A stretch of 64,000 nt of DNA from Oscheius sp. JU75 (Eukaryota; Nematoda; Chromadorea; Rhabditida; Rhabditidae). Position numbers and translations under genes: made by a program. How positions within the stretch are numbered: the stretch's first letter is position 1; every line of letters begins with the position of its first letter. The stretch covers positions 4,216,001 through 4,280,000 of the forward strand of contig JASJZC010000006.1 of the NCBI GenBank assembly GCA_037178855.1. The letters run 5' to 3'. This document shows, piece by piece, positions 34,157 to 45,002 of the stretch. The notes beneath the pieces were generated by a model that did no database searches, was not told where the DNA came from, and saw nothing but the letters and a program-made list of their open reading frames with translations.

Positions 34157-36210
34157 ATGATCACTTTTCAATATAGAGACAATATCTGTGAGGTCTGTTC
34201 CGACAGCGGAGCCAGTTCCCATTTCGGAGCTAGGAATGTCTGTCGAGCTTGTAGTGCCTTCTGGAGACGGGCGATCTCCGAGAACAAAAGGTTCATTTGC
34301 CGCCAGAATGGAGCCTGTCTGATTCATAAATGTATTTATTCGTATTTTTCAAATAGTTCATTTTTTTTTCAGCCCAGAAGTGTATGTGTAAACAGTGTCG
34401 CCTGGACAAATGTTACGAAGTTGGAATGATGGTGGCCGGAGTTCTGGGTAAACGTCAGCCAAAGGGATCTTCTACCACTAGTCAGGAACTCGTAATAGTG
34501 GCTCCAATACCTGTGTATCCTACATCCTGTCCCCCTCAGGATCCAGTTTTCTTGAAGCGAATTCTTCAGAACTACACGTGAGTAGTCTATTCAATGATTG
34601 TTGACTTGGTTCAGTGACCTTTGCTCCATTAGACGAGGCACGGAAAAGGCGCTATGTCCAGAGGGTACGAGACATACTGAAGGTCTACTAACTGTTCGTT
34701 TGTTACAATCTGGAGGGAGAGTAATATTATAGGGACTGTCACCATTTACCTTGGAAAACTACACCCTCTTCCAAAAAGCCCATCTTCCGACAGTTGTAGA
34801 CTTTCTTCAAGACTGTTTCGAAGAAATGTTGGAGCTGAACGAGGAACAAAAGGTATTTTTTTCTGTCACCAGAAAAAAAAAATAAAACAAGGCGGGGAAG
34901 CGACCCGGGTTTTTGATTCATGGCGCAGCGCGCTATAGTCTATTTCCAACGAAGAACGGCACCTGAATTTGAATGCTGGTGGCAATGTTGGGACGCGAAG
35001 AAGAAATTTCCGAATTTGGAAAATAGTAAGATTTTTTTACTTTTTACTATTTTCCGCTGGTTTTATCTTATTCTGACCGTGTAATCGAATTCTAGACATG
35101 CATAAACCTACTTGACAGCAAATTTAAGAAAACGTGGAAAATGGCCAAAGTATAGCTCTTTTTCGGGTTTCACGCTTTACAAGGGTTTTCTGGCAGATTT
35201 TACTACGAATCCGCTGTCAAGTAGGTTTTCTTGGGCCCTGAATTCGATGCCAATGTCAAAATTACTGTAAAATGGCTGTAAACACGTTGAAATATTGAAA
35301 ACGTGCCAACCTGAGCCCGGGTTACTACAATTTCCTCGCGAGATCTTGCGCACTCTACCTTTAAAGAATTCGTAAGTGCCGCTGGAGATTGGACGTGGAC
35401 TATACCTCCGGGTAGGTGACCGCGCCTGCCGCCCAGACAGATGGACAAACAAACACCGTTGCGTTTTAGTATAAAAGCAATCTTCCAGCGAGTTCTATTG
35501 AAACCGTTCTACGTCTACTTGCAATGGATAGAATCATGTTGGTTGACCTACCGTCGTCTTCCTGAGCATCTCTTCACCTCCTAGTAGGCATTTCGTTGTT
35601 TCGCAAACAGTCTCAGTTCAATGATGGCCGAAACTTTGTACTGGCATGTGAGTGACGATGGTCAAAGCTGGTTCAGTCTGGAGTCTGTTCCGGCCTTCAT
35701 GAAAGAGTCCATGGCCAAATACATCAAAGAGTTAGTCGAGATCTTTTTCTCTTACATTTTTTCAGATTTTGTGCACGGTCAATGAAGCCGGAACAGCAGA
35801 AAACACTCTTCGAGATGAGTCGAATCAAGTTGAAAGACATGGAAATGGCTGCCTTGGTTGGTCTACTGTTCTGGAACAACTGTGAGAGTACGTCCTTAAA
35901 ACTCAGTGCTCCCATTACAGGCGTTGAAGATTTAGACGATTCTGTCCAAAACGTGATACACAGAGTCAGAAGAAGAATCTACGAAGATTTGGGTAACTAC
36001 CATAGACAAATCGGAGAGCCTGAACCCGAGTCACGTCTTGGTCAGGTTCTGAACATTCATAGCTTGCTTCTGGTAAGAATCTCTTGTGAGTAATCAAAAG
36101 GAATACAGGTCGAGGCTCACCGCTTCCGAGTCCATCTCCAACTGTTCAGTGCCTTCGACGCCCTCCATAAGGAAGACTACTTTTTTTCGTTGATCCAGAA
36201 TGTCACCTAG
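34157..36210 (+). CDS. nhr: Nuclear hormone receptor D, divergent P-box, with a repeat-bearing intron
   Basis: This is the fourth receptor. From ATG 34157: first finger ICEVCSDSGASSHFGARNVC, P-box CRACSAFWRR with Trp in place of the near-invariant second Phe, second finger CRQNGACLIHK, then MCKQCRLDKCYEVGM. Ligand-binding domain: LPTVVDFLQDCFEEMLELNE, then after a 636-nt intron (34853-35488) LLKPFYVYLQWIESCWLTYR, SLSSMMAETLYWHV, MKPEQQKTLFEMSRIKLKD and LVGLLFWNN, ending FDALHKEDYFFSLIQNVT at 36210. It is the most divergent copy in both finger and helix 3-5 block. The intron is far longer than the roughly 40-nt introns of its relatives and contains inverted repeats, so it has probably been enlarged by an insertion. 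The frame is intact, so I call it a gene, not a pseudogene. Confidence 0.82.
34853..35488 (+). repeat. Inserted repeat sequence in receptor D intron, with a 16-bp perfect inverted repeat
   Basis: The 636-nt intron holds a perfect 16-bp inverted repeat: aaacctacttgacagc at 35104-35119 and its reverse complement at 35213-35228, 93 nt apart. The right half also contains GC-rich words (ctcgcgagatcttgcgcact near 35334) unlike the flanking exons. This composition suggests a decayed dispersed repeat, but with no second copy in the window I cannot define its ends. Confidence 0.45.
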
Positions 36211-36248
36211 CGAAAAACGGAAATAGAACACAATTAGTCTTTTACCTT

Positions 36249-36497
36249 TCAATGGCCGAATGTTGCGCCTTTGAGAATGACATCAAGGGCTTCCATTATG
36301 TTCTTCCAGGAGTTTCTCAAAATGTAAACAGTCTTTCTCTTTTTCCTCAGGGCGACTCTCTGTTTCTCTTCTGTTGGATCAAAATGGCGTCTCAACCTGT
36401 CTGTCACTAGGCCTGTCCGTACAAATCTCCTGTCCAATGTCCAGAATTCTTGGCAATGATTGTCATTAAACCATCTGTTAAAGTGTTTTGAGTACAG
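36249..36497 (-). pseudogene. Open coding-like fragment, possibly transposon-derived
   Basis: On the minus strand, an 82-codon frame ends at 36249 and is closed upstream by a stop near 36500. It reads protein-like: NRWFNDNHCQEFWTLDRRFV, then RTGLVTDRLRRHF, then a very basic stretch and KTVYILRNSWKNIMEALDVI. There is no ATG and no obvious splice partner. The W-x-N spacing and basic tail recall C-terminal parts of some transposases, but I cannot make a firm match. It could also be a last exon of an unrecognised gene. The strand is opposite to the receptors and ins gene 4. Confidence 0.25.
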
Positions 36498-37049
36498 TTA
36501 CTTGAAGACATGTCAAAATCTGTCGGTTCTTTCATAAGTATATTTGGTTTGAATGGAGCAAAGAAACATGTAGCAGTACTGGCACTGAAGTAAGGATACA
36601 AGCCTTCCTCGTGCTGACTATCTGACCAACTCAAACTATAGCTTTGTTTTGAATGACCTTGTTATGCCTTCCTCAGCTGACGGACTCCTCCTGACTGTTG
36701 GTGACTCCATTTTGTCATTCCCAGCTCCTTATAAGTAGTCCCTCTTTTTGCCAAATAGTACAGGTCGTAAAAGATTCCGAGAAGCTATCAGTCTGGCACG
36801 TCATTGTTCTTTGCCCGTGCTTACGGCTCGACACAAACACGCAATTACTGAGCTATTCATCCTCAATTTTAGACTGTCTGGATTCGATCATTTCAGTTTC
36901 TTGTTTTTTGTCGAGCTTGCTTCTTTCGGGAAGATAAGCATGGACTCAGTTCGAACTCATGGTAGTAAGGACCCCGATAAGGCTCTTTGTCCAAATAAAC
37001 GGATCCATCTCTTCCAATTCCTCTTCCCCGAAACAACAATTGGTTTCAG
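36498..37049. other. Intergenic region upstream of insulin-like gene 4
   Basis: This 0.55-kb stretch has no supported exon or repeat. It ends in a ggtttcag acceptor directly abutting the ATG of the next gene. Confidence 0.3.
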
Positions 37050-37367
37050 ATGGCTACTACTAAAATTGGACTCGTTATGTTAGCTATTCTTTGCTTATCC
37101 TCGGTCGAAGGTCTCTCGCGCCATCGAAGGATGTGCGGTTCCAAATTGTCCTATAAGATTATTGAAATCTGTACGAGGTTTGTATTAGACTACTTCGGGA
37201 ATGATTCAAATTTCAGTGTGTCACCGCTCTTCGACCCGAAACCACTTGGTCCCGGTCTCAGTTCAATCGTGACACGTTGCTGTGTGAACGCGTGTTCGGA
37301 CGAAGACATCCTCGAGTTCTGTATCTCGAAACCGAAAGAAACAGAATATGAGGAGGACTACGAGTAA
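37050..37367 (+). CDS. ins: Insulin-like peptide precursor 4 (six-cysteine, canonical A chain)
   Basis: The ATG is immediately preceded by a tttcag acceptor. The signal peptide is MATTKIGLVMLAILCLSSVEG, then SRHRR as a likely processing site and the B-like MCGSKLSYKIIEIC (C-x11-C). A 39-nt intron follows; its length is a multiple of three and it has no stop, so it reads through and hides in a single open frame. Splicing yields a Pro-rich linker and the A-like RCCVNACSDEDILEFC, the canonical CC-x3-C-x8-C of true insulins with no extra Cys, then an acidic tail (TEYEEDYE). This differs from the eight-Cys genes at 23-26 kb and resembles gene 5 at 53.8 kb. It sits just beyond the receptor array. 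Confidence 0.84.
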   Translation: MATTKIGLVMLAILCLSSVEGLSRHRRMCGSKLSYKIIEICTRFVLDYFGNDSNFSVSPLFDPKPLGPGLSSIVTRCCVNACSDEDILEFCISKPKETEYEEDYE

Positions 37368-39011
37368 CGGATCTCTCTTTCTGCATAAATGCCTGTATAA
37401 AGTGTTAATAGTCCCCTCTCTACCTTCGGTTCAAAAGACTCTCGCTTGCGTCAGAGTCGCGGCAGACAAAACAATTTGAAGAAGACATTAGACGGATGAC
37501 TGACGACCCTTTGAAACTCGAGAGATGTTGCGTCTGAACATTTCGAAGAAATGCTTGTTCTGTCAAGCGAAAGCGGGACGAGAATAGACAGCTGGGAGAT
37601 AGGAATTGAACGGAGAATTACTGAATAGTCTATTCTCACGTAATCAGTCGTCTCATGACTACAAATTTGGACTCTTCGAGTGGTCCTATCCTCTCTTTTT
37701 TCTCCTTGTTTTCCCTCTTACTTATCGCCCAGAAACCTTTCACCCTTCCTGGAAACCTTTCACGTGACTTTAGAACTGTCCCTTATCTTTTGACCGCTAC
37801 GAGAACTCGGAGAGGTCTGATTTAATCTGGGTCCAAGGTTGACTGGGAGCAATCAAAACATTATGACGAATTCATATTTTAAGCCTGAAAAGGTCGTGGA
37901 GTCGATTGACTCACTTAGCTCGAATTAGGCCTTTTTGCATTATAAAAAAAAATGATGGAAACAGAGATCATGTGATGCGATAACAAAAGACACTTCGAAG
38001 AAAAAAGTTTGTTCGCGCAATGCTGCGGAGGTGGCAAAGGAGATAAGGGCATTTTGAACTGGGATCAAGGCTGTAGAGAAACCATTTCTTGCTACTATAC
38101 AGAGTATAAAAAGCTTCGAGCCCTTACACATTTATAAATTGTGCTTTGTTCAGAATCTTTCCTCGCATCCCAAACCTACCGTAGTACTTGTAGTTTAGGA
38201 CACTCGTCTCATTCTTTCAGTGAACAGCTTTCGTCTCAACCATGGTACATATTTTGTTCTGTTCGAAACAGAAGTCTGTTTGGAATTGTCATTATAATTT
38301 CTTCTGAAAATCGTAAAATTTGTGTTGCGATGACGGTAGACTCTCCTGAAGGATTGGGACTCATGATGAGATGTAGTGGTAGATCAGCTCAACCCATGGT
38401 ACATGGGACAATCCTAAAGCCCTGTAGAATTTCCTCAAAACGAAACAGTCAGTTACACAAGCAGATTCTTTTCGTTCCCCCTTTCTCATGATTCGACTAG
38501 CACCAAGAATCAGCATATTTTCGCAGATTGTTTGTGCACTAATGATGCGCATAGACTAACCAAAAGGGGGGCTCAAGAGAGCATTTCTAGCGAGACCATG
38601 TCTGAGCTTTCAAGCCATTGTAATAATGAGAGTCTGATCCTTCAAGATAAACAGATCGTACCGGACCCTTGCCTCAAAATAGGTAGTACTAGGAGAGGTA
38701 AACAGATGTTCCCTCTAGTCTTTCGCCGACCCGAAATAGTAATGTCAATCAGACGTACACTCGCCTGAACCCACGGCTTCTAAATAAAGAACCTTTTCGG
38801 GCAAAATGTTCAAGGATCATATTGGAATAGTCTCAAGTGCAAACAGCTGACAATCCGATCCTCATGATTTTGGCAGCTTATACTCATATTCATCAGAACA
38901 AGAACATTCTATTCAAGAACGAGTATTTTGTGTCCACAAAAAAAACAGGAAAAGTTCGAGGTCAGCTTCATGAGTCCTACGATTAAGGATAATCCTAGAC
39001 TGAATTATATG

Positions 39012-39105
39012 TGTTGCAGCTGGAATTGACCGGCCGTTGAAATTGACCAGAACTAGTTGAAATTGACCGGTCAATCTCAACGGCTGGTCAATTCCAACTG
39101 CAACA
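39012..39105. repeat. 94-nt inverted repeat (hairpin) with 37-nt arms
   Basis: Left arm 39012-39048 and right arm 39069-39105 are reverse complements with three mismatches out of 37. The 20-nt middle itself repeats the aattgacc word, so the stem could slide. The arms are built from the unit (g)gaattgaccggccgttg-like words repeated with variation. It may be a small foldback element or a hairpin transcript; there are no coding frames nearby. Confidence 0.75.
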
Positions 39106-42100
39106 TAAGACAATACCGGCAGGACATTACCAACTATTTGATAGTGATCCTGTTCTGGGTACATTGGATACACTAGCTTCTAGATACACTAATCACTAGA
39201 CTGCGTACACGTACTTTACTTTCCAACTGCTCTCAAACGCAAGAGTGAGCGAGACAACACAAATCGAATTACTAGACGTTCTAAGGGGTTGGTGCTCAAC
39301 AGGACAAGTGGAAAAGTTTGAGGAGAGGAAAACGTGATCATAGAGTCTCGCTCCACAAGTTTTAAAGGAATCGCGTAAAGAGACAGACAAAGAACAACTG
39401 ATAGACAGTCAGGCGTGTTCTGATCGTGTTCTGGTCTCTGCAATATCCAGCCGACTGTTACTATCTCACTGATAGAGGTAGTGTCTCTCCTCTCGATGAG
39501 CATGACGGCATTCATGAGCAAATATATGGCGTGTTTTGTGTTTTAGAAAGATCGACCCAGACTGTTCTATGTACCGGCTGCGAGACAGTCTGCTACACTT
39601 TTATTCCTTCTTCCGAGTCCATTTTCGACCTTTGACTCGCTCTCTTCTTATCGTAGTACTAGAAGACACTTATTAGTCTCTCTCTTCGTGAATTATCGTG
39701 ATCGGTTACCGTATCTCTCCGACTGGCAGCAAATCTGCGATTAGGAAAGAACAAAAAGATTCCCAATTTAGGCTGTTTGCTGAGCTGGAGCACTGATACG
39801 TCAGATCGTTGACTTACTTTGACTCAGTCTTTAAAGGCTACTTCTGCAAGCCGAGAAACAAGATTGGGAAAGTAGGGAATGTTACTGAGAGCTTAAAATA
39901 AGCACGTACTTGATAAAATAAAACTAGAACAATGCCTCGGAACCCTCAAATGAAATGGACAGGTAGTGGATCCCACCGTCAGCAATCGTACTCGAGTAGT
40001 TGACTGGTAAGATTCATTTAATACCAAACATGATTTGGTTTGGCCCCTTATACGACTGTTGGTTTGCTTGAACACTGCCAGAGTTCCCCTAATCCAACGA
40101 CAGTTTCCCCAGGATGGTACGACTGGTAAGACTCATTTTATCAGCAAAGAAAGGCTAGGTAATCCCTCAAAGTGACTGTGAATCTTCGCAACGCTTGCAA
40201 AAGATTCGCCTTATTTACCTTCACTTTACAGTCCTTGAATCAGAGACTCTTTCCCATACTGTATCCGGGACTGGTCCGATAGTCAGGCCTGAAGAGCATT
40301 GCTTACCCAGACGTCTGTGTAAATTCAGCCTGATAAGCAAATGAGCCAAGTGATCATTGCTGTCGCGAAGACACGAACTCTACACATTCTCACGCCCGGT
40401 AGAATCACGGGATACTTTTGGAGGGAATAGTAGTTGTTTTTCTGGGAGAAACTACAGCCCCAATCAGTGCTATCTATAAGCAAGGTTGTGCCTAACCAAA
40501 GAGACAGATTTTGATTTCTGTCCGCGACAGAGACTATCTTCTGGCGCCGAAATGCGCCTTCTCGAGCCTTGTGGCTTATCTCGACGACACTTTGTAGGCG
40601 TGATCCTTGAACAACGGTCGATTGCGCAAGGGTGGGCTATTCTTGTGATTGTAGTGCTGGAAAGTACAGAAAGTTTGTATAGGCTCGTTCATCGTAACAG
40701 TACGGATAGAATCATCTCGTAGTCTGGAACACAGTGTCCTGGCATCGTGTTCCTTGCGGGACCCATTGACTCATATAAAATAAACCGAGAGGGAGCGATT
40801 CGTCTTTGATAAACAGGCTACAATTTCAACTTCGAACAGCAAGCAAGTAATCACTGTATCCAATACAAACTATGTACCTAATTAGAGTGTTTTGAAACAG
40901 AGCAATGTTTCTAACAAAAATTTTGTAATGGCGTATTCCAAACTTTTGTTAGAAAATGTAACAAATTAATTGCTGAAAGTTTGAAGTTCTTTGAGAGAAT
41001 CCGGAAAGGGCGCTTGTGTATCAGGAAAGCTAGAGGTCTGATGTATCTGTTATTTGCAAGGGAACATTCGTCTCATTATGACCCGTAATGTTATGACTCC
41101 CTAATGAGATCATTTAGGAAACCCTAGAAAGTTACGTTTTTTGCTTCAGGCTTCAGACAGAGATAGAACGTTTTGAACTGGACTATGAGAATTTTCAATG
41201 TATACAGTACGTAAAACCACCTGTTACTCATGCCACTGCAACAATTGAACACCTGCTTTGTATCCTAACTCGACTAGATGAGTAAACAGTTCTCATTGTT
41301 TATGCGATCGTATCTGTTTTTGCAGGTCCTGGAGATAAAAACACATTTCCTTTTTCCCCTTTTCTAAAAATTACACACATAATCCATGAACATGTGTCTC
41401 TATAACACGATTTAAATGTAGTCCACATGTCAGGGATTAGTCTGTAGTCGTTTTTATTTTGGAATCCGTCTGGCCGATTCTCTTCTGGGCTAAACGCTGT
41501 CGAACATCAGAAGGTCAACGGGTGCTTGAGGACGTGAGATAGTATGGGAGTCGAGAGGGTGTGGGACTGAACTCCATTGTGTAAGATTTTCAAACTGGTC
41601 TTTTGACTCTTGTGGTGTGCAGAATGTGGGTTCCACACGTGAAAGTCAGTCTCAGTAAACAGTCTCTCCAGGTTGGATTACTGTAGCACTCCCTTATCGA
41701 CAAGACTTTCGAGAATGTGCACCAGGTACATGAGTACAGTTTTTATGTGTCCAGACGTGACGCAGCCGATCCTGTTTGTCAGAATAGGCCAAAACTTGAG
41801 GGAGAGCACCTGACCCGGATTAGGTCGGATGACTGATTCTTCTTCTATAGTTTGACCCGATCTTTTAGAATGAAGGCTATGATATGTATAGCAGACCTTT
41901 AGAACTTCATGAATCGTCGCAGGTCCTTTAGAGAATAACGTAAAAGCAATGAGTACTCAGCCAAGAAGTTCCGATTGAAACAGGCGGGAAGACTTGAGCA
42001 ACTTTACATGCTAATGAAACGTGTTCATGGTCGAACACTCAAGTGCCCTCTTTAAAGCAGACTGTTCTTCAGAATGTCCAGCTCGGCGCGCTGTGGGTCG

Positions 42101-43814
42101 TAGTTCGTTAATGGGTTTCGTAGCAAAAAAGAACTGCAAAGTTCATTTTACCCGCATTGCTGTGACTATGTATCAGTTTGTGTATCTTGTGAACAGCATC
42201 TTTAAATTTGGATCGTTTAGTGGTGATCAGTATGCGATGATAGGCCCGGATAATCTACCAAATTGACGGAGAGGACAGCTCTCCTTTGGGGATTGGAAGA
42301 ACTGTGGTCTGCTCAGAACCGTCGAAAAGAATCATATTGGTCCAGATGACTCAGGGTCCTGCTTTGAGCGGAAGTCTCGAATCGCCTTTTCGGAAAAGTA
42401 TGGGATCAGGCTTGTCCCTCATCTCCTCTTCCGAAATTAGTTGTCTGGGGTTTTAAAAAATTGGATGACGGAAATCAGCGTTGTCCAGGAAGGAATTTGG
42501 ACAATTTACCGGATCGCCCTTGCTCTTTCGAACGGGATCGTTTCCTTCCAGTTGACCGCTTCCATTTTTGTGTACGAGTGACGAAATGAAGACACTTTCT
42601 ATCCGACCGTGAGAACCTCTCGGTTCTTGACAGAAAAGGACACAGGTTTCCAAGAAGAAGATGGCCACATGGGAAACCAATAAGTTCACTAACGAGGTCG
42701 TCTAATTACATTTAGCTTTGCGTAATTTTGACATCACCCATAACAGCTGGCATCATTCCGAAAGATCTGCAGAGACCATTTGTCCAAGAGACAAAGAGAC
42801 TGTCAAACACCAATCATTTTGCAGAGATTTCTTGTTTGCAGCTGCAGATACTCCCGGAGACAAAAAGAGTACCCAACAGATCTTTGCAGCCCTTTTTCTC
42901 TCTTCCTCTCCACTAAAAAACAAGACCTTTTCGGCTTGTTCAAGCCTGACTCAGAATACGGCCCAAAATTTAGAATACGACAGACAGACTATCGTCTGAC
43001 GTCGACAGAAGCGTGCTCATAATCTGTGTGTGCAAATTAGTAGAAACGCGATTATTCCACACGTAGAATCTGCTCTTCGGAATCGGAGATTTGAAGAAAC
43101 TAGAGGTCGAGACTTGTTGTGATATCTTCTTTTTTCCCAAGAGATTGCAACAGGTGGAATAAGCGTTCTGGCGCATACAACTTCCGGCAATTGTGCCTTA
43201 AAAGACCCGGAAACACCTTCCTATTTTTGCACTTCCGCTTTTCCTGTGTGCTGACCCTTCGGATCAAGACTTCCGGTTCGTCGATTGGACAACACTTGTT
43301 TAACTCCTCGTCTCTTAATTACTGTACTACCCACTATAAAAACATTGTATGTTGCCGATACAACTGCTATCATTTCGTACTCTTTCGAATTCAAGACGGG
43401 ATTTCGAAGTGTAGTGATGTTCTACAAAGTTGTAGACCTGATCAAGTTCTACAGCTTTCCAGAACGTAACGAGGGTGAAGAAAGCTTTTTTCGACCCGAA
43501 AGGGTCAAGGGGACAATTATAGTCCGAATAAACAGGCTCGGGCGGTACTGACTTTGTATCCCATTGGTGTGGCTGATCAACCACCAGTACACTCTGTTTA
43601 TTGCTGTCCAAACTAACAAACTGTATCTAATCCGTCACAAGAGTTGTGTTGCATCTTCTCCTTTGATCCTCGCTCATTTATTCTCTCGACAATCGTATTC
43701 AATCAACCCTTTGGGTTCTGGGTAATGTTTGAGATACATCCTCTGAACCTCTTTCTTTCTAGTTTTCTTCTCTTTGTGTGTGGAGATAAGCATCACTCAG
43801 TAGCGTGCTTATCA

Positions 43815-43905
43815 CCTAGGGGCGGGACCTTTTTGCCCGTTTCTCTCACCTCGGGGCGGTCCTACCGTAGCGAGGAACCGACCTGAGCGCCCCGCCCTTC
43901 CATCG
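43815..43905. promoter_or_regulatory. GC-rich cluster of ggggcgg words
   Basis: Two copies of cacct-n-ggggcgg occur about 40 bp apart (near 43816 and 43850), followed by an inverted gccccgccc near 43892. The surrounding DNA is AT-rich. The cluster lies about 550 bp before the secreted receptor-like gene and could be a zinc-finger binding cluster for it. This is pattern-based inference only. Confidence 0.25.
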
Positions 43906-44427
43906 AAGACAGACTTGTGTCTGCTCTCCTCGAGAGTTCTCTCCCAAATTTCTCTAGGTTAGAGTTGACTGCCCAGTCCATTCATTGGTCTCTTACATAG
44001 TCTCACAGTATTCAGAGTTATTTGTGTCAGAGTTCACAGAAAGTCTCTTTTGAACAGTTTGTTTATCTATTTTATGCTTCTTGCAGCTAATGTTAATAGC
44101 TATAAGTGTTGTGCAAAAATTAGATATTCTAACGGCTATAGGTAGCAAAGATCGGCGACAGACTGACTCCTGTTTACGCCCAAAATACAGAGACTGAGCC
44201 ACTATAATCCGGGTCTTCCGTGTTTACGACTCGTCCCTCCAGACATCAGAAGATAGTTACGTTCCAGACGAATATGTGTCGCTGTGACAAACAAGAGAAC
44301 ACATACTCCGAGTACCTTGTTAATATTTGATAGAGTTCCTATTGGGCAGTCCTCCTACCCACATTCCTTCTCCTCTTATGTTTGTTCTTTTGCTCCTTTC
44401 ACGAGTTCTCGAGTTTCAGTAAGAGAC

Positions 44428-45002
44428 ATGAAGCTTGTTGTCGCCGCCCTTGCCTGTGCCGTCTTTGTCGCCTCCAAGTCAGAAGCGCGAGGAGTTCAAG
44501 AACACCGTTCCGGTCATCACTTCTTCAAAAAACAGTGAGTTTGCTGACTTCGAGAGGAAGAGAGAAAGAATCTTATCGCTTTCGCAGACTGACGTAAATG
44601 GTCTTTTTCAGTCACGGATCAGCAGCCATGGACGGAGCAGGAAAGGAGTATCTGATGTGTGTGAGCACGGGAATGGGGGAGAAGACAGAGAATGGACAAG
44701 TCACCAAATGTCAGGCTGAGAACGAGGAATCCATGGGAGTCAAGAGTCTTGGACTAGCTTGCATGGGAGTCTTCGATCAAGAAGGACGTCCCATGAAGCA
44801 GGGCTGTTGGATCCACCAAATGGTTTGTTGAGTTTAGTCATCCGACTAAATATAACAATTCCAGGACGATGTTATTTCGAAAACCTGTGCGGAAGACGGC
44901 TGCTACGCCGACGGCGAGTACGGACCCTATTTCTGCTGCTGCACGACCCCACTCTGCAACAAGAGCTTCAAACTGAGAGAGAACACCGAAACCTCCTTTT
45001 AA
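44428..45002 (+). CDS. Secreted activin type II receptor-like ectodomain (three-finger fold)
   Basis: Three exons encode about 140 residues. The signal peptide is MKLVVAALACAVFVASKSEA; a His-rich linker follows, then one Cys-rich domain and a short tail with no TM or kinase. Cys framework: LMCVSTGMG, VTKCQAENEE, LACMGVFDQEGRPMKQGCW, KTCAEDGCY, PYFCCCTTPLCNKSF. The VKQGCW-like and YFCCC-x4-CN pieces closely follow the ectodomain of activin/BMP type II receptors (KQGCW and YFCCC-x4-CN there), a three-finger fold. The domain is therefore a plausible soluble TGF-beta-superfamily binding protein or decoy, although many nematode three-finger proteins have other roles. ATG 44428 lies 8 nt after a tttcag acceptor. 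No neighbours within several kb. Confidence 0.72.

Larger units (their letters stand above)
37368..44427. other. Seven-kilobase gene-poor region
   Basis: I find no supportable protein gene across about 7 kb, in strong contrast to the dense flanks. Open frames are short and lack signal peptides, splice-linked partners or recognisable motifs. Contents I can point to: a 94-nt hairpin (39012-39105); a direct repeat of about 20 bp with core gactggtaaga near 40015 and 40124; and a GC-rich cluster of ggggcgg words at about 43815-43905. There is no tRNA, rRNA or snRNA that I can recognise. It may hold unrecognised noncoding RNAs, promoters of the flanking secreted-protein genes, or decayed transposons. 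Confidence 0.45.

Noticed and set aside
40890-41990. tgaaacag words (reverse of ctgtttca) near 40899 and 41977, resembling nematode piRNA upstream motifs
   Set aside because: About two chance matches to an eight-base word are expected in 64 kb on both strands, and there is no clustering.
43119-43469. Open frame containing CCRYNC, considered as another insulin A chain
   Set aside because: The spacing to the next Cys is 14 residues, not 8, and there is no signal peptide or B segment.
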